Shown: positions 26,718-35,997, numbered from the stretch's first letter. The stretch: DNA of 64,000 nucleotides from QZLE01 sp033852135 (GCA_033852135.1 JAWSVB010000017.1:98814-162813); one strand, 5' to 3'. Notes: generated by a model not told the origin, from the sequence alone. Translations and numbers: made by a program.

Positions 26718-27350
26718 ATGAACTATGAAGACTTTAATACCCTAGTGCACTCAAGGGCATCGCACCGTAAATTTGCTAATGACCCGGTATCAGATGAAGA
26801 GATTCGCAATGTGGTAGAAGCTGCAAGGATGGCTCCTAGTGGACATAATTTTCAGCCGTGGAAATTTATAGCGATTCGCAGCAAAGATGTCATTCAGAAG
26901 CTGGAGGAGGCTATAGATAAGGAGCTAAAGGCTTTGTATAAGAACTTCCCTGAAGATTTTATTAAAAATATGGAAGGGTATCGTTTTTTTATAGATCACT
27001 TTAAAGATGCTCCGTTATCGATTGCGGTTCTTACCACAAGATATGAGTATAAGCTTACAGATTCAATTCCGAAAAAGTTTGGCGTGGAATTACCAACTGT
27101 AGAACATTTTGATATGGAGTTGTTGGGTGTCGGTGCTGCTATTCAAAATATGTTGTTGGCTGCTGAGGCACAAGGATTGGCTAGCTGTTGGTTAGTTGAA
27201 CCAGCTACTTATGCCCAAAAGGGGATAGAGGAGGTTCTTGAAGTGGCAGAGGGTTATAACTTTATCAGCTTAATAGCACTTGGTCGGCCAACAAAAGAGC
27301 GTAAACCTGCGCCAAAGAAAGGTGTAGATGAGATATTGACGATAGTTTAA
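26718..27350 (+). CDS. nitroreductase-family FMN protein
   Basis: A 210-residue NAD(P)H-dependent FMN oxidoreductase. SRASHRKFANDPVSDEEI and AARMAPSGHNFQPWKFIAI bind FMN phosphate, and GVGAAIQNMLLAAEAQGLASCWL is the family core. LIALGRPTKERKPAPKK ends it. An upstream ATG at 26664 is in frame, but GAGGAG lies 7 nt before the ATG at 26718 and the family starts MNYEDF-like, so I choose that. The substrate may be nitro or quinone compounds. It is last in the hydrolase-transporter-nitroreductase set and is followed by a terminator. Confidence 0.85.
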   Translation: MNYEDFNTLVHSRASHRKFANDPVSDEEIRNVVEAARMAPSGHNFQPWKFIAIRSKDVIQKLEEAIDKELKALYKNFPEDFIKNMEGYRFFIDHFKDAPLSIAVLTTRYEYKLTDSIPKKFGVELPTVEHFDMELLGVGAAIQNMLLAAEAQGLASCWLVEPATYAQKGIEEVLEVAEGYNFISLIALGRPTKERKPAPKKGVDEILTIV

Positions 27351-27389
27351 GTTGATAGATGAAGTGGAACTTGGCTGGTAGTAATAGGC

Positions 27390-27447
27390 TACCGGCCTGC
27401 TGAATAGTCATGTGAATAACTACGCAGGTCGGTATACAAGTTTTTTA
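27390..27447 (+). terminator. intrinsic terminator after the nitroreductase gene
   Basis: TACCGGCCTGC (27390-27400) and GCAGGTCGGTA (27424-27434) pair over 11 bp with one G-T wobble, followed by TACAAG and six T residues. It separates the operon from the convergent response regulator gene. Confidence 0.65.
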
Positions 27448-27463
27448 TAATGGCCCTAGCTAT

Positions 27464-27919
27464 TTATATGGATAGCTTACCTGAGGCTATTTTTAAAACC
27501 TCATCTTTTCTATCATCAGCTGCATGGGCAGAAACTCGATTATACACTCGCCCTTTAACCTCCGATGGTTTAAATGGTTTTATGATGTAGTCAACGGCCC
27601 CAACATCATACCCTTTTTGGATCGCAGCTGGTGCTTCATTAGCGGTAAGAAAGAGGACTGGGGTGTCGTGAAAGCGATGATCTTGCTTAATTTTCTCACA
27701 TACTTCATAGCCATTCATACAGGGCATGGTTATATCAAGCAGGATAATGTCTGGAGTGTTTTGCTCTAGATACTTTAAGCACTGCTGTCCTGTGCTTGAT
27801 TCAGAAATTTCAAAACGATTATCGTTGAGAATATCTTTTAGAATCTCTCTGTAGATGCTCTCATCATCCACTATGTGCACTAAATAATGCTCTTTTTCAA
27901 TATGTGATGTATTTGGCAT
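27464..27919 (-). CDS. single-domain response regulator (CheY-like receiver)
   Basis: A 151-residue protein that is essentially one receiver domain. The acidic pocket is VDDE near residue 18, the phosphorylated Asp is in IILLDITMPCMNGYE, the Thr is in LFLTANE, and the Lys is in DYIIKPF. No output domain follows; about 25 residues (NRVSAHAADDRKDEVLKIASG) extend beyond. It is divergent from the binding-protein and chemoreceptor genes, with 171 bp between, so it could be a phospho-acceptor for the hybrid kinase of the paralogous module or a chemotaxis output. That link is inference from position. Confidence 0.85.
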   Translation of the reverse strand: MPNTSHIEKEHYLVHIVDDESIYREILKDILNDNRFEISESSTGQQCLKYLEQNTPDIILLDITMPCMNGYEVCEKIKQDHRFHDTPVLFLTANEAPAAIQKGYDVGAVDYIIKPFKPSEVKGRVYNRVSAHAADDRKDEVLKIASGKLSI

Positions 27920-28090
27920 AAATATACCCTAAATAACAATTGGTTACTAAAATGTCCATTTAAAGTATTTACCATGAGGCTGAAAAATCAATTTTTAATT
28001 TCTGATATGTTGCAAAGGTCACAGTTAACGTCTATTTGTTAATAAGATGAGCTTCATTTTGAAGTGATCATTTTTTAGGGAGAGATAAGT

Positions 28091-29332
28091 ATGAAAAGGA
28101 AGAGTTTTTTCTCAATAATTCAGTCAGGACTGATAGCATTTGCCGCATTTACTATTGGAATATCCTCAGTTCAGGCTGCTGATGAAGATTACAACCTGGG
28201 AGTCGTTTTAGCTATAAGTGGCGCTGGAGCTGTTTATAGTGGTGATGGTGTTGATGCGATTAAATTAGCTGTTGATGAGATCAACGCTCAAGGTGGGTTC
28301 TTGGGTAAACATAAAATAAACCTTATTGTGAAGGATTCCCAAACAAAGCCTGATGTAGCAGTTAAGGTTGCTACAGGTCTTATTAAAAAAGATAAAGTAA
28401 AAACAATTTTGGGTACATATTCTAGCGCTTGCTCAATTGCAATTAAGCCAGTGGCGCAAGAAAATAAAGTATTGCATATTGCAGCTATTAGTAACTCAGA
28501 AAATATTACCAAGGTAAACCCAAGTCCATACACCTTTGCAGTTGGCCCAAATAGCTACATGCAAGCAAAGTCTGTAGCTGTTGGTATTGCTAAAATGGCA
28601 AAGAAAAATGGCTGGACAAAATATGCAACCATCGCATCAGATTATGAGTGGGGGAAATCTACTCAAGCTAATTTTGTGGCTCTTTTGAAAGAGATTGCAC
28701 CAGATATTCAACTTATTAAAGAAGTTTGGCCAAAACTTGGTGAATCTAAATTTACCAAACAGATTGCTCAGCTAGCTAAAGCGAAACCTGACTTTATTTT
28801 TGGAGCTGTTGCTTCAAAAGATAATGTCAAATGGTTACAAGTTGCTGGTAAGTCTAAGTTCTTTGACAAATTCCCATACCCTGGATCTTTAGTTTCTGTG
28901 GCAGAGTTGCAGCTAAAGGGGGATACAATTCCTCGTGGCATGATTGGGCTAGCTCGTGCACCGTTCTTTGCTCATATGGATAACAAGATGATGCAAGATC
29001 TGGTTAAAAACTTTAAAGCTAAGTATGGGCGCTATCCAAGTGATTGGGCGGTTATGGAGTATGATGCAGTTTATGCTCTGAAGCAGGCTATAGATAAAGC
29101 TGGCACAATCGATTCAGAGAAAGTTAAAGATGTAATGAAAGGGATGACAATTGATACCGCTAGAGGATCATTTGCCTTCAGAAAAGTTGATAACCAACTT
29201 AACTGTCCATCTTATCTTGGGGCTGTTACAGATTCTGCTGATTATCCATTCCCAATTTATAAAGACACAGTGATTGTTTCTGGTGAAGAGTCATGGAGAC
29301 CTGAGTCAGAGATTCTTGAAGCAAGAAAATAG
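28091..29332 (+). CDS. LivJ-type periplasmic binding protein paired with a chemoreceptor
   Basis: A 413-residue exported protein. It has a signal peptide (about 1-29, ending SVQAA) and a type I periplasmic binding fold of the branched-chain amino acid/amide family (Peripla_BP_6): YNLGVVLAISGAGAVYSGDGVDAIKLAVDEINAQGG in outline, LGTYSSACS, ATIASDYEWG. No ABC permease or ATPase is near. Instead the next gene is a methyl-accepting chemotaxis protein, so the likely role is ligand presentation to that receptor. It is strongly homologous to the binding protein at 39.4-40.7 kb. The ligand is unknown; urea, amides and amino acids are typical for the family. Confidence 0.88.
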   Translation: MKRKSFFSIIQSGLIAFAAFTIGISSVQAADEDYNLGVVLAISGAGAVYSGDGVDAIKLAVDEINAQGGFLGKHKINLIVKDSQTKPDVAVKVATGLIKKDKVKTILGTYSSACSIAIKPVAQENKVLHIAAISNSENITKVNPSPYTFAVGPNSYMQAKSVAVGIAKMAKKNGWTKYATIASDYEWGKSTQANFVALLKEIAPDIQLIKEVWPKLGESKFTKQIAQLAKAKPDFIFGAVASKDNVKWLQVAGKSKFFDKFPYPGSLVSVAELQLKGDTIPRGMIGLARAPFFAHMDNKMMQDLVKNFKAKYGRYPSDWAVMEYDAVYALKQAIDKAGTIDSEKVKDVMKGMTIDTARGSFAFRKVDNQLNCPSYLGAVTDSADYPFPIYKDTVIVSGEESWRPESEILEARK

Positions 29333-29347
29333 CAGTTATAAAACTTG

Positions 29348-29381
29348 AAACGGCTACATGTATTAATGTGTAGTCGTTTTA
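29348..29381 (+). terminator. hairpin between binding protein and chemoreceptor genes
   Basis: AAACGGCTACA and TGTAGTCGTTT pair over 11 bp (one wobble), followed by TTTTAAATA. It probably reduces read-through, giving more binding protein than receptor, as is common for such pairs. Confidence 0.6.
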
Positions 29382-29394
29382 AATAGGTAACTAT

Positions 29395-31491
29395 ATGCAA
29401 AAATTGCAGCTTAAAATTAAAACAAAAATAATACTAAGCGGTGTCATAGTGATCTTATTGGCAATAGTTTCTTTATCTATTGTTATTTCATATCTTTTAC
29501 TGGCAGATAGTGAAAAAAGAGCAAAAAAGCAGATTCAAGCCTCAGTTAACTTAATGTCGCAACAGTTTGAAGATACTGGTAAGTCATTGAAATCCATATC
29601 AAGTAAAATTGCTTTAGACTCTGATTTAGGGAGTAAACTGCTTTATATCTCTGATAGTAGGGCTGAAGGTGGCGTTGATAGTATTTTAAATCAAGAGAGT
29701 AAAGATCTAAGTAGCAATCTATATGCGTTAGCTGCGGCTACTGGTGCTGGGGATGTCGTTTTATATGATGATACCGGCAAGTGGGTAAGTTTATTTTGGA
29801 TTGAAGGTGGGAAGGCGCATGTCGCATTTCCCGCTATTGGTGAATTAGGTTATTTTTATGCTGCAGTCAAACTGGGTGAATCAATAGAATCAGATGATTG
29901 GAAAAAGGTTTCAGCTCTGAGCAAGAAAGTTGAAAACAGACCTGCAGATGAAAAAGTTGAAAAGATAAGTCGTACTATTATCGACGGCAAGATTAATTTA
30001 GTAGCTAGCTCAGATATTATGGTTATGGGGTTAAATGAAGAGACATTTGAAGAGGAGCTACAAAAGAAGGGTATTGCCACTGTAACGTGGGAAGTTGATT
30101 CCAGTTTTATAAGTAAAGTTAGTGAATTGACAGGTGCAGAAATAAATCTTTTTGTAGCAAATGATTTTTCAGTTGGCACATTTACGCAGTCTGAGAAAGT
30201 TAGTAAGGGATTAAAAAAATATGTTAAATCCCTCGGGGCATCCAAAAAAAGTAAGAAGGTAGAGATAGTTGCTGATGAAATTGTAAAAACTGATTATTTT
30301 ATCGGAGCCCTACCTTTAGATGATATGGGTGAAGGTAGTTTCTTTGCGGTTTATATATCTCAGGAGGAATCACAAGAACAGTTAAGTACTATTTTGTTAT
30401 ATCTGATTATTACTGGAGTAATAAGCTTATTTGTAGCGACGTTGTTGTTATGGTTAGAGGCTAATAAGATATCCGGCCCGCTGCAAAAAGCAACGCAGCT
30501 AGCAAAGGCAATTACGGATGGAGACCTATCTCAAAGGCTTACGCTGAATACAACAGATGAGGCGGGTCAGCTGGCAAATATGCTAGATGCCATGGCGGAT
30601 AAGCTGGAAGAGAGAGCTGTTCTCACCTCAAAAATTGCTACCGGTGATTTAAGTAATAAAGTTGATATCATCTCTGAAAAAGACTCCTTGGGGGAGTCAC
30701 TAGATAAGATGACACATGGTTTAATAGATATTGTTCGACAGATTAATGAATCATCAAAAGAAGTAGCAAGTGGAACAAAGGGGATATTGGAAAACGGAAC
30801 CCTATTGACTCAGGCCGCCAATGAACAATTCATTGCTCAGGAGGAGATGGGGCAGCATGTAGCTATTATTCGGGATAAGATTCAAAACAATGCAGATAAT
30901 GCAGCCAAGGCCCTTGCTCTGATTACCGATGCAGGTGAATCTGCAAAAAGTGGGAATGAGATGATGAATAGTATGGTATCTGCAATGGCAGATATTAGCT
31001 CTTCAAGCCAAGAGATATCGCAAATTATCAAAGTTATTGATGAGATTGCCGAGCAAACAAATCTTTTGGCTTTGAATGCTGCTATTGAAGCGGCCAGAGC
31101 AGGTGAACAAGGCAGGGGGTTTGCTGTTGTTGCAGATGAGGTTAGACAATTAGCAGGACGAAGTGCAGAGGCTGCACATCAAACTACTAAACTGATTGAT
31201 AGTTCAGCACAAAATGTTGCATCAGGTAGTGAGATAGCCAATAAGACATCAGAGTCTTTGAACGAAATTGTATCTTTCGTTGAAAATACAACTAATTACG
31301 TTAAGGATATATCTACAATATCTCAATGGCAGGCTGATGAGATTGTTAAAGTTGAAGATGGATTGTCGCAAGTTGGTGGTGTGGCGCGCCAAAGTTCAGA
31401 ATATGCAGATTTAATAGCGGGTCTTGCAAGAGATTTAGAAAAAGAGGAGGGTAAGCTTGATGCTGCTTTAGGTCATTTTGTCCTTAAATAA
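29395..31491 (+). CDS. methyl-accepting chemotaxis protein
   Basis: A 698-residue transmembrane chemoreceptor. Helix 1 (about 12-33) is followed by a large periplasmic Cache-like sensor (about 35-330). Helix 2 (about 335-358) leads to HAMP (ISGPLQKATQLAKAITDGDLSQRL) and the signalling domain with the hairpin tip IDEIAEQTNLLALNAAIEAARAGEQGRGFAVVADEVRQLA in outline. No CheR/CheB pentapeptide is visible at the C-terminus. The periplasmic domain is homologous to that of the hybrid kinase at 36.1-39.4 kb (IKTKIIL, LTGAEINLFVAN against LTSHEINLYLNG, SQEESQEQL against SQEETQSDL). It is predicted to read the binding protein encoded just upstream. Confidence 0.92.
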   Translation: MQKLQLKIKTKIILSGVIVILLAIVSLSIVISYLLLADSEKRAKKQIQASVNLMSQQFEDTGKSLKSISSKIALDSDLGSKLLYISDSRAEGGVDSILNQESKDLSSNLYALAAATGAGDVVLYDDTGKWVSLFWIEGGKAHVAFPAIGELGYFYAAVKLGESIESDDWKKVSALSKKVENRPADEKVEKISRTIIDGKINLVASSDIMVMGLNEETFEEELQKKGIATVTWEVDSSFISKVSELTGAEINLFVANDFSVGTFTQSEKVSKGLKKYVKSLGASKKSKKVEIVADEIVKTDYFIGALPLDDMGEGSFFAVYISQEESQEQLSTILLYLIITGVISLFVATLLLWLEANKISGPLQKATQLAKAITDGDLSQRLTLNTTDEAGQLANMLDAMADKLEERAVLTSKIATGDLSNKVDIISEKDSLGESLDKMTHGLIDIVRQINESSKEVASGTKGILENGTLLTQAANEQFIAQEEMGQHVAIIRDKIQNNADNAAKALALITDAGESAKSGNEMMNSMVSAMADISSSSQEISQIIKVIDEIAEQTNLLALNAAIEAARAGEQGRGFAVVADEVRQLAGRSAEAAHQTTKLIDSSAQNVASGSEIANKTSESLNEIVSFVENTTNYVKDISTISQWQADEIVKVEDGLSQVGGVARQSSEYADLIAGLARDLEKEEGKLDAALGHFVLK

Positions 31492-31511
31492 TAAAATTTT
31501 TCTTAGAAACT

Positions 31512-31700
31512 CTATTTTTCCATATCAATGAATTTACCACTACTTTTATCTGGTCTAGCTTTATTTGGTTTAGATTTTGGTTTGCTTACTAAAGCAAAAC
31601 CAGCTGCAAATAGTAAAAATATTATGAATATAGCTACCCCGTAGCCAAGTAACTCGCAAATTAGATCGTATTTACACGGTATTCCAATTTGAATATCCAT
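31512..31700 (-). CDS. small single-helix membrane protein
   Basis: A 62-residue protein with one hydrophobic segment (about 18-40, LGYGVAIFIIFLLFAAGFALV) and a Lys/Pro-rich cytoplasmic tail. Two Cys residues (C9, C15) precede the helix. A good AAGGGG ribosome binding site lies 7 nt before the ATG, which supports its being a real gene. No family is recognised. It converges with the chemoreceptor gene, ending 20 bp from it. Confidence 0.55.
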   Translation of the reverse strand: MDIQIGIPCKYDLICELLGYGVAIFIIFLLFAAGFALVSKPKSKPNKARPDKSSGKFIDMEK

Positions 31701-31843
31701 ACAGACCCCTTTTTGTTGTTATCTATATTTTTTGGACAGCAAAAAAGCTATGTTGTCATAAATAGATTTGGGGCTGCGCTGTTACGTAGTTGGAATAGGG
31801 GGGGCATGAAAATTATTATGTGGTTTTATGTAAAAGTACAAAT

Positions 31844-32224
31844 TTAGTTTTCTAGCACAACAAATGCCACGGCATAGTGTTTTTCATCAGAGATGGTTAT
31901 TTGCATATTAGTTATAGATTTAAGCAGGTTTTGAACTTGTGCATTGTTACCTACATAATTAACCAGAGGTTTTCCTAGCTCTGTGTGTGATAACTCAATA
32001 TCACACATGTTGAGTCCATTTCTGATGCCTGTTCCCATAGCTTTAGCAAAGGCCTCTTTTGCGGCAAATCTTTTTGCCAGAAAACGCTCAGGGAACTTGT
32101 TCTCTTTTATCTTTAGGTACTCATTTTTTGAGAGTATCCGTTGTGCGAATTTATCCCCTGAGCGCTCCATAGAGGCTTTTATACGCTTAATTTCGATTAT
32201 GTCGGTGCCAATACCAAAGATCAT
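31844..32224 (-). CDS. acpS: holo-[acyl-carrier-protein] synthase
   Basis: A 126-residue phosphopantetheinyl transferase that moves 4'-phosphopantetheine from CoA to apo-ACP for fatty acid synthesis. GIGTDIIEIKRI (with the magnesium-binding Asp) and RFLAKRFAAKEAFAKAMGTGI (with Glu of the WxxKEA-like motif) are intact, and SDEKHYAVAFVVLE ends the protein. It starts 2 nt after the pdxJ stop, so the two are translationally coupled, the standard gammaproteobacterial arrangement. Confidence 0.96.
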   Translation of the reverse strand: MIFGIGTDIIEIKRIKASMERSGDKFAQRILSKNEYLKIKENKFPERFLAKRFAAKEAFAKAMGTGIRNGLNMCDIELSHTELGKPLVNYVGNNAQVQNLLKSITNMQITISDEKHYAVAFVVLEN

Positions 32225-32226
32225 GA

Positions 32227-32985
32227 TTACTGTGCTTTCTCAGCTGTTTGGCGAGCATGACGAATTATCTGCTTCATCTCACGTACAGCTGCATCTAATC
32301 CAGAAAAGACAGCTTGGGCGATAATTGCATGGCCAATATTTAGCTCTCTAATTGGTAGTAAAGCAGCAATTGGCTCTACATTATGCAAGTGAAGCCCGTG
32401 ACCAGCATTAACTTTTAAGCCAATATCGTGAGCATATTCAACGCCAGCGATAATCTCAGCCAATTGCTTTTTTTGCTCTTCTGGGGTGGTCGCATCTGCA
32501 TAATGCCCGGTATGGATCTCAACCACTCGAGCCCCTGTGGAAACTGCAGCATCAAGCTGTTCTTTTGCGGGGTCGATAAAGAGTGATACCTCAACTCCAG
32601 CAGCATGCAGACGCGCTGTCGCATCTTTGATGCGCTCGATATTATTTTTTACATCTAATCCACCTTCGGTGGTTAGCTCCTCTCTTTTTTCTGGAACTAA
32701 GCAACAGTCTGATGGTTTGTATTTTTCAGCAATGGAAACCATCTCATCAGTTACCGCCATCTCAAGATTCATTCGTGTCTGGATGGTTTGTGCAAGTAAC
32801 TCGATATCTCTATCTTGGATATGTCTTCTGTCTTCACGCAAGTGTACCGTAATAAGGTCAGCTCCTGCTTGCTCTGCGATAAATGCAGCTTGTACAGGGT
32901 CAGGGTATATTGTTCCTCTGGCTTGACGCAAAGTAGCAATGTGATCAATATTTACCCCAAGAAGAATATCTTTGATTAGCTCCAT
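32227..32985 (-). CDS. pdxJ: pyridoxine 5'-phosphate synthase
   Basis: A 252-residue TIM-barrel enzyme that condenses 1-deoxyxylulose 5-phosphate with aminoacetone phosphate to pyridoxine phosphate. LLGVNIDHIATLRQARGT, ITVHLREDRRHIQDRD (active-site His and phosphate ligands), LVPEKREELTTEGGLDV and VNAGHGLHLHNV match the family closely. GGAGG lies 6 nt upstream of the ATG. acpS follows directly. recO and era, common upstream neighbours in other gammaproteobacteria, are not here. Confidence 0.97.
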   Translation of the reverse strand: MELIKDILLGVNIDHIATLRQARGTIYPDPVQAAFIAEQAGADLITVHLREDRRHIQDRDIELLAQTIQTRMNLEMAVTDEMVSIAEKYKPSDCCLVPEKREELTTEGGLDVKNNIERIKDATARLHAAGVEVSLFIDPAKEQLDAAVSTGARVVEIHTGHYADATTPEEQKKQLAEIIAGVEYAHDIGLKVNAGHGLHLHNVEPIAALLPIRELNIGHAIIAQAVFSGLDAAVREMKQIIRHARQTAEKAQ

Positions 32986-33027
32986 CAGGTGCCTCCATAA
33001 CTATATGATTAATGCATTCTAAAATTA

Positions 33028-33078
33028 AAGAGGGCCGGAGTAAAATTAAGCGGTGCTTATTTTTACTCCGGCCCTCTT
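33028..33078 (-). terminator. large hairpin between barA-like gene and pdxJ
   Basis: An 18-bp perfect stem (33028-33045 with 33061-33078, core GAGGGCCGGAGTAAAA) encloses an inner TAAGC-GGT-GCTTA hairpin. Read on the minus strand it follows the barA-like stop codon and runs into TTTAATTTTAG. This is a very stable terminator. Confidence 0.8.
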
Positions 33079-33099
33079 ATATGTGTTCAAGTTTTTTGG

Positions 33100-35871
33100 T
33101 TACTCTTTCAAAATCTGGTCAGCTAAATGAATTAGTCTTTCATATGGCTGGTCAATCTCATCAAACTTGCCTTCGCGCAGAAGATTTTCAAATTCAAGGC
33201 ATGCTTGCTTAAGTTCTGGCACTCCACAGACGCTTGCTGCTCCATGAAGCTTATGCACGCTCTCTTTCAGGTTGGCAAAATCTTTATCTTCATATTGTGA
33301 AGATATTTTTACTCTGTGAGTTGGCAATTCCGCTTTTAGCATTATGAATAGCTCAGCAGTTAAGCCTTCGTTGCTTTCAGCAGATTTATCAATGGTCTCT
33401 TTTTCTAACTGTATTGAGTTTTCACGGGTTTCATTATTATGATCAATACGTTTGTTTAGTATGCTTAGCAGCTGTTCTTCTGTAATTGGTTTTATCAAGC
33501 AATCGTCTATATAGCCATTATTTAGAAGATGCTCTTTCTCTCCTGGCATTGCATTTGCGGTAAGTGCAACAATGGTTGGTTGTGCATCCTTAGGTAGGGT
33601 TGCTCTTATCTTTTTCGATGCATCTTCACCATTCATAATTGGCATATGGATATCCATAAGAATGATGTCAAAATTTTCACTCGTGGCTTTATTAAATGCT
33701 TCTAGCCCATTTTCTGCTTCAGATATGGTGGCATTGTGTTTTAGCACTAAAGTACAGGCGAGTTTTCTATTTATGCGGTTATCATCAACAACAAGTACAT
33801 GTAGCTTATCCAGTGCGGTATCTACAGGTGTTATTTGTCTGACATCGACCAACTCTTGTAGTGGTTTGGTGTTTTTAGGTGACGCATGGGTTATTGCAGC
33901 TTCAGGGTCCTGAATTATGCGGCAGAACTCACGGTATAGAGTTTGTCTGCGAGTTGCTTTGGGTAGTGATGCAGAAGCTCCTTGAAGGAACAGCTGACGC
34001 AACTCATTTCTATCAACGGTATTTGCCATTGCTACCAATGGGATTTTATATGACTGGACTTTACCCATAAGTGATTGGAATGTTTGAGCATTAAGATCAC
34101 TGCGAGATAGACCAACTACGGCCATGCTCCATCCTTTGTCAGCAGTCAGCAGAGATATAAAGCTATGCTTATTATCAACTTCTGTGACATTGATGTTCCA
34201 TGATTCAAATATGTGGCGTAGCGCAAGTCTTGACAGTGGCATCTCGTCTAGAAGGAGGATTTTCTTCTCTTTAAGAGGAGTATCTAAGATTTTTTGCTCA
34301 GCTTCTTCGCTTGATCTTTGTTTATTAAGATCAAGAGTAAACCAGAATGTGGATCCTTTTTCGATCTCACTTTCTAGACCAATTTTTCCACCCATCTGTT
34401 CTACAAGTTTTTTGGAGATTACTAGGCCAAGACCAGCACCACCAAAACGTCTTGTGGTTGAAGTATCAGCTTGAGCAAATGCATTAAAGAGCTTTTTCTG
34501 CTCATCTTCATGCAGACCAATGCCAGTGTCAGCAACCGTAATACGAATCATGCAGTTGCTATCTTTGTCATCATCCAACATTATGCGCACAACAACGCGC
34601 CCAGTTGACGTAAACTTGATGGCATTGTGGACCAAGTTGGTAAGTATCTGTCTGATTCTTATGGGATCGCCGTGCAGCTTTAATGGAACATCACTGTAGA
34701 TCAAATGTACGAGTTCAAGGTTCTTGTTGTATGCAGAAGGGGCTAGCAGTGAGAATACCTCTTCAACGCAGTCGCGCATGTCAAAGGCGACATTATCGAT
34801 AACAAGCTTACCAGCTTCAATTTTAGAGAAGTCGAGGATGTCATTAATAATTGCGAGTAGATTTGCGCCAGATTCTTTGATGGTATTTAAGTAATCGAGC
34901 TGCTCTTCATCAAGATTGCTATGAGATAGTAAGTCGGTAAAGCCTAAGATGCCATTGATAGGTGTGCGGATCTCGTGACTCATATTCGCTAAGAATTCAG
35001 ATTTTACTTTGCTTGCTTCAAGCGCCTTTTTGCGCGCAATATCTAGTTCGACGTTTTGGATCTCAACCGCTTCAAGGGTTTCTCTTAACTCTTGGGTAGC
35101 TTGGTCGACTTTTTCTTGTAACTCTTCATGTGCCTGCTGTAATGATGCCGCCATTGAGTTGAAACCATGCTCTAGTGTCCCCAGTTCGCCCCCAGAGTTT
35201 TCGCCCACTCTGGTATCTAACCGCCCTTTCTCTAGCTCTTCTACAGCATTATTTAGTTTTACAACCGGGGCAGTAACGCTGGTGCTGGCCCATAGACCAA
35301 GTAGCGCACTGGCAATAACAGTAATTAGCGTGATTAGCACACTATTAAGTAATGCTTGCGACTGTTTTAGGGTTGTTGCACGAAGTGATAACTCGATAGT
35401 TACTTTTCCCAGAGTGCTTATCTCGCCATTGAGAGTACGGTTACGTCTTGCACCAGGGGTTAGGAAGCTTGAATGTTTGATATTAGCTTCAAAAACAAGC
35501 GGGATATCATCTCGAATAAAAAGTTTTAGCAGGTTGGCTATTAGTGCCTCAGGAATGGATTTAGTGAGATGACGACGGGACTGTGCTAGAAGCCGCCCTT
35601 GGTTGTCAGTGATGGTAACCGATTTAACGTCAAGTTCGCCAAGTGCCGCATCGGCTAAATCTTGAAGAATCTCATATTTTCGAGTCTGAACTCCATATTC
35701 ACTTGCGGGTGCAAGTTGATTGGCGATGGTTTTACCCCGTGCAATTAGAGAGTCTTCTAAACCTGTGATTTGAGTTTGAACTAGATAAAGACCAAGGCAA
35801 AGAGCTATAAGGGTAGGGGGAGTTAACGCTATTAGTAATACTTTAGCTCTGATTCCCCAGCGTGACATCAT
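33100..35871 (-). CDS. barA: BarA/GacS-type hybrid sensor histidine kinase
   Basis: A 923-residue kinase with BarA order: helix 1 (about 11-31), periplasmic sensor, helix 2 (about 175-195), HAMP, HisKA with H299 in NMSHEIRTPING, and HATPase (NAIKF, DTGIGL, GAGLGL). A degenerate receiver-like domain (536-650) has no phospho-Asp (AVVGLSRSD). The intact receiver (690-805) has D740 and K794, and a C-terminal Hpt has H873 in HKLHG. BarA/GacS phosphorylates UvrY/GacA, which activates CsrB/RsmZ-type RNAs; a candidate target RNA lies at 43.4 kb. The cognate uvrY/gacA is not in the window. The gene ends in a strong terminator. Confidence 0.88.
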   Translation of the reverse strand: MMSRWGIRAKVLLIALTPPTLIALCLGLYLVQTQITGLEDSLIARGKTIANQLAPASEYGVQTRKYEILQDLADAALGELDVKSVTITDNQGRLLAQSRRHLTKSIPEALIANLLKLFIRDDIPLVFEANIKHSSFLTPGARRNRTLNGEISTLGKVTIELSLRATTLKQSQALLNSVLITLITVIASALLGLWASTSVTAPVVKLNNAVEELEKGRLDTRVGENSGGELGTLEHGFNSMAASLQQAHEELQEKVDQATQELRETLEAVEIQNVELDIARKKALEASKVKSEFLANMSHEIRTPINGILGFTDLLSHSNLDEEQLDYLNTIKESGANLLAIINDILDFSKIEAGKLVIDNVAFDMRDCVEEVFSLLAPSAYNKNLELVHLIYSDVPLKLHGDPIRIRQILTNLVHNAIKFTSTGRVVVRIMLDDDKDSNCMIRITVADTGIGLHEDEQKKLFNAFAQADTSTTRRFGGAGLGLVISKKLVEQMGGKIGLESEIEKGSTFWFTLDLNKQRSSEEAEQKILDTPLKEKKILLLDEMPLSRLALRHIFESWNINVTEVDNKHSFISLLTADKGWSMAVVGLSRSDLNAQTFQSLMGKVQSYKIPLVAMANTVDRNELRQLFLQGASASLPKATRRQTLYREFCRIIQDPEAAITHASPKNTKPLQELVDVRQITPVDTALDKLHVLVVDDNRINRKLACTLVLKHNATISEAENGLEAFNKATSENFDIILMDIHMPIMNGEDASKKIRATLPKDAQPTIVALTANAMPGEKEHLLNNGYIDDCLIKPITEEQLLSILNKRIDHNNETRENSIQLEKETIDKSAESNEGLTAELFIMLKAELPTHRVKISSQYEDKDFANLKESVHKLHGAASVCGVPELKQACLEFENLLREGKFDEIDQPYERLIHLADQILKE

Positions 35872-35997
35872 TTGTAGTTGAACTCCGTGTACATCGCTAA
35901 CCCTTATTAATTATCAAGTTCGCTTATGCATTCTTGTAAGGGGGCATGATTATTAAAAATTAATCCATGAAAACTAGTTCGATATAAACTAATCATA

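Noticed and set aside
28091..29332. ABC amino-acid transporter
   Set aside because: Only the binding protein is present. No LivH, LivM, LivG or LivF lies near either copy, and each is next to a signalling gene.
33012..33212. 66-codon plus-strand frame near pdxJ
   Set aside because: It runs through a terminator hairpin and antisense to the end of the barA-like gene.
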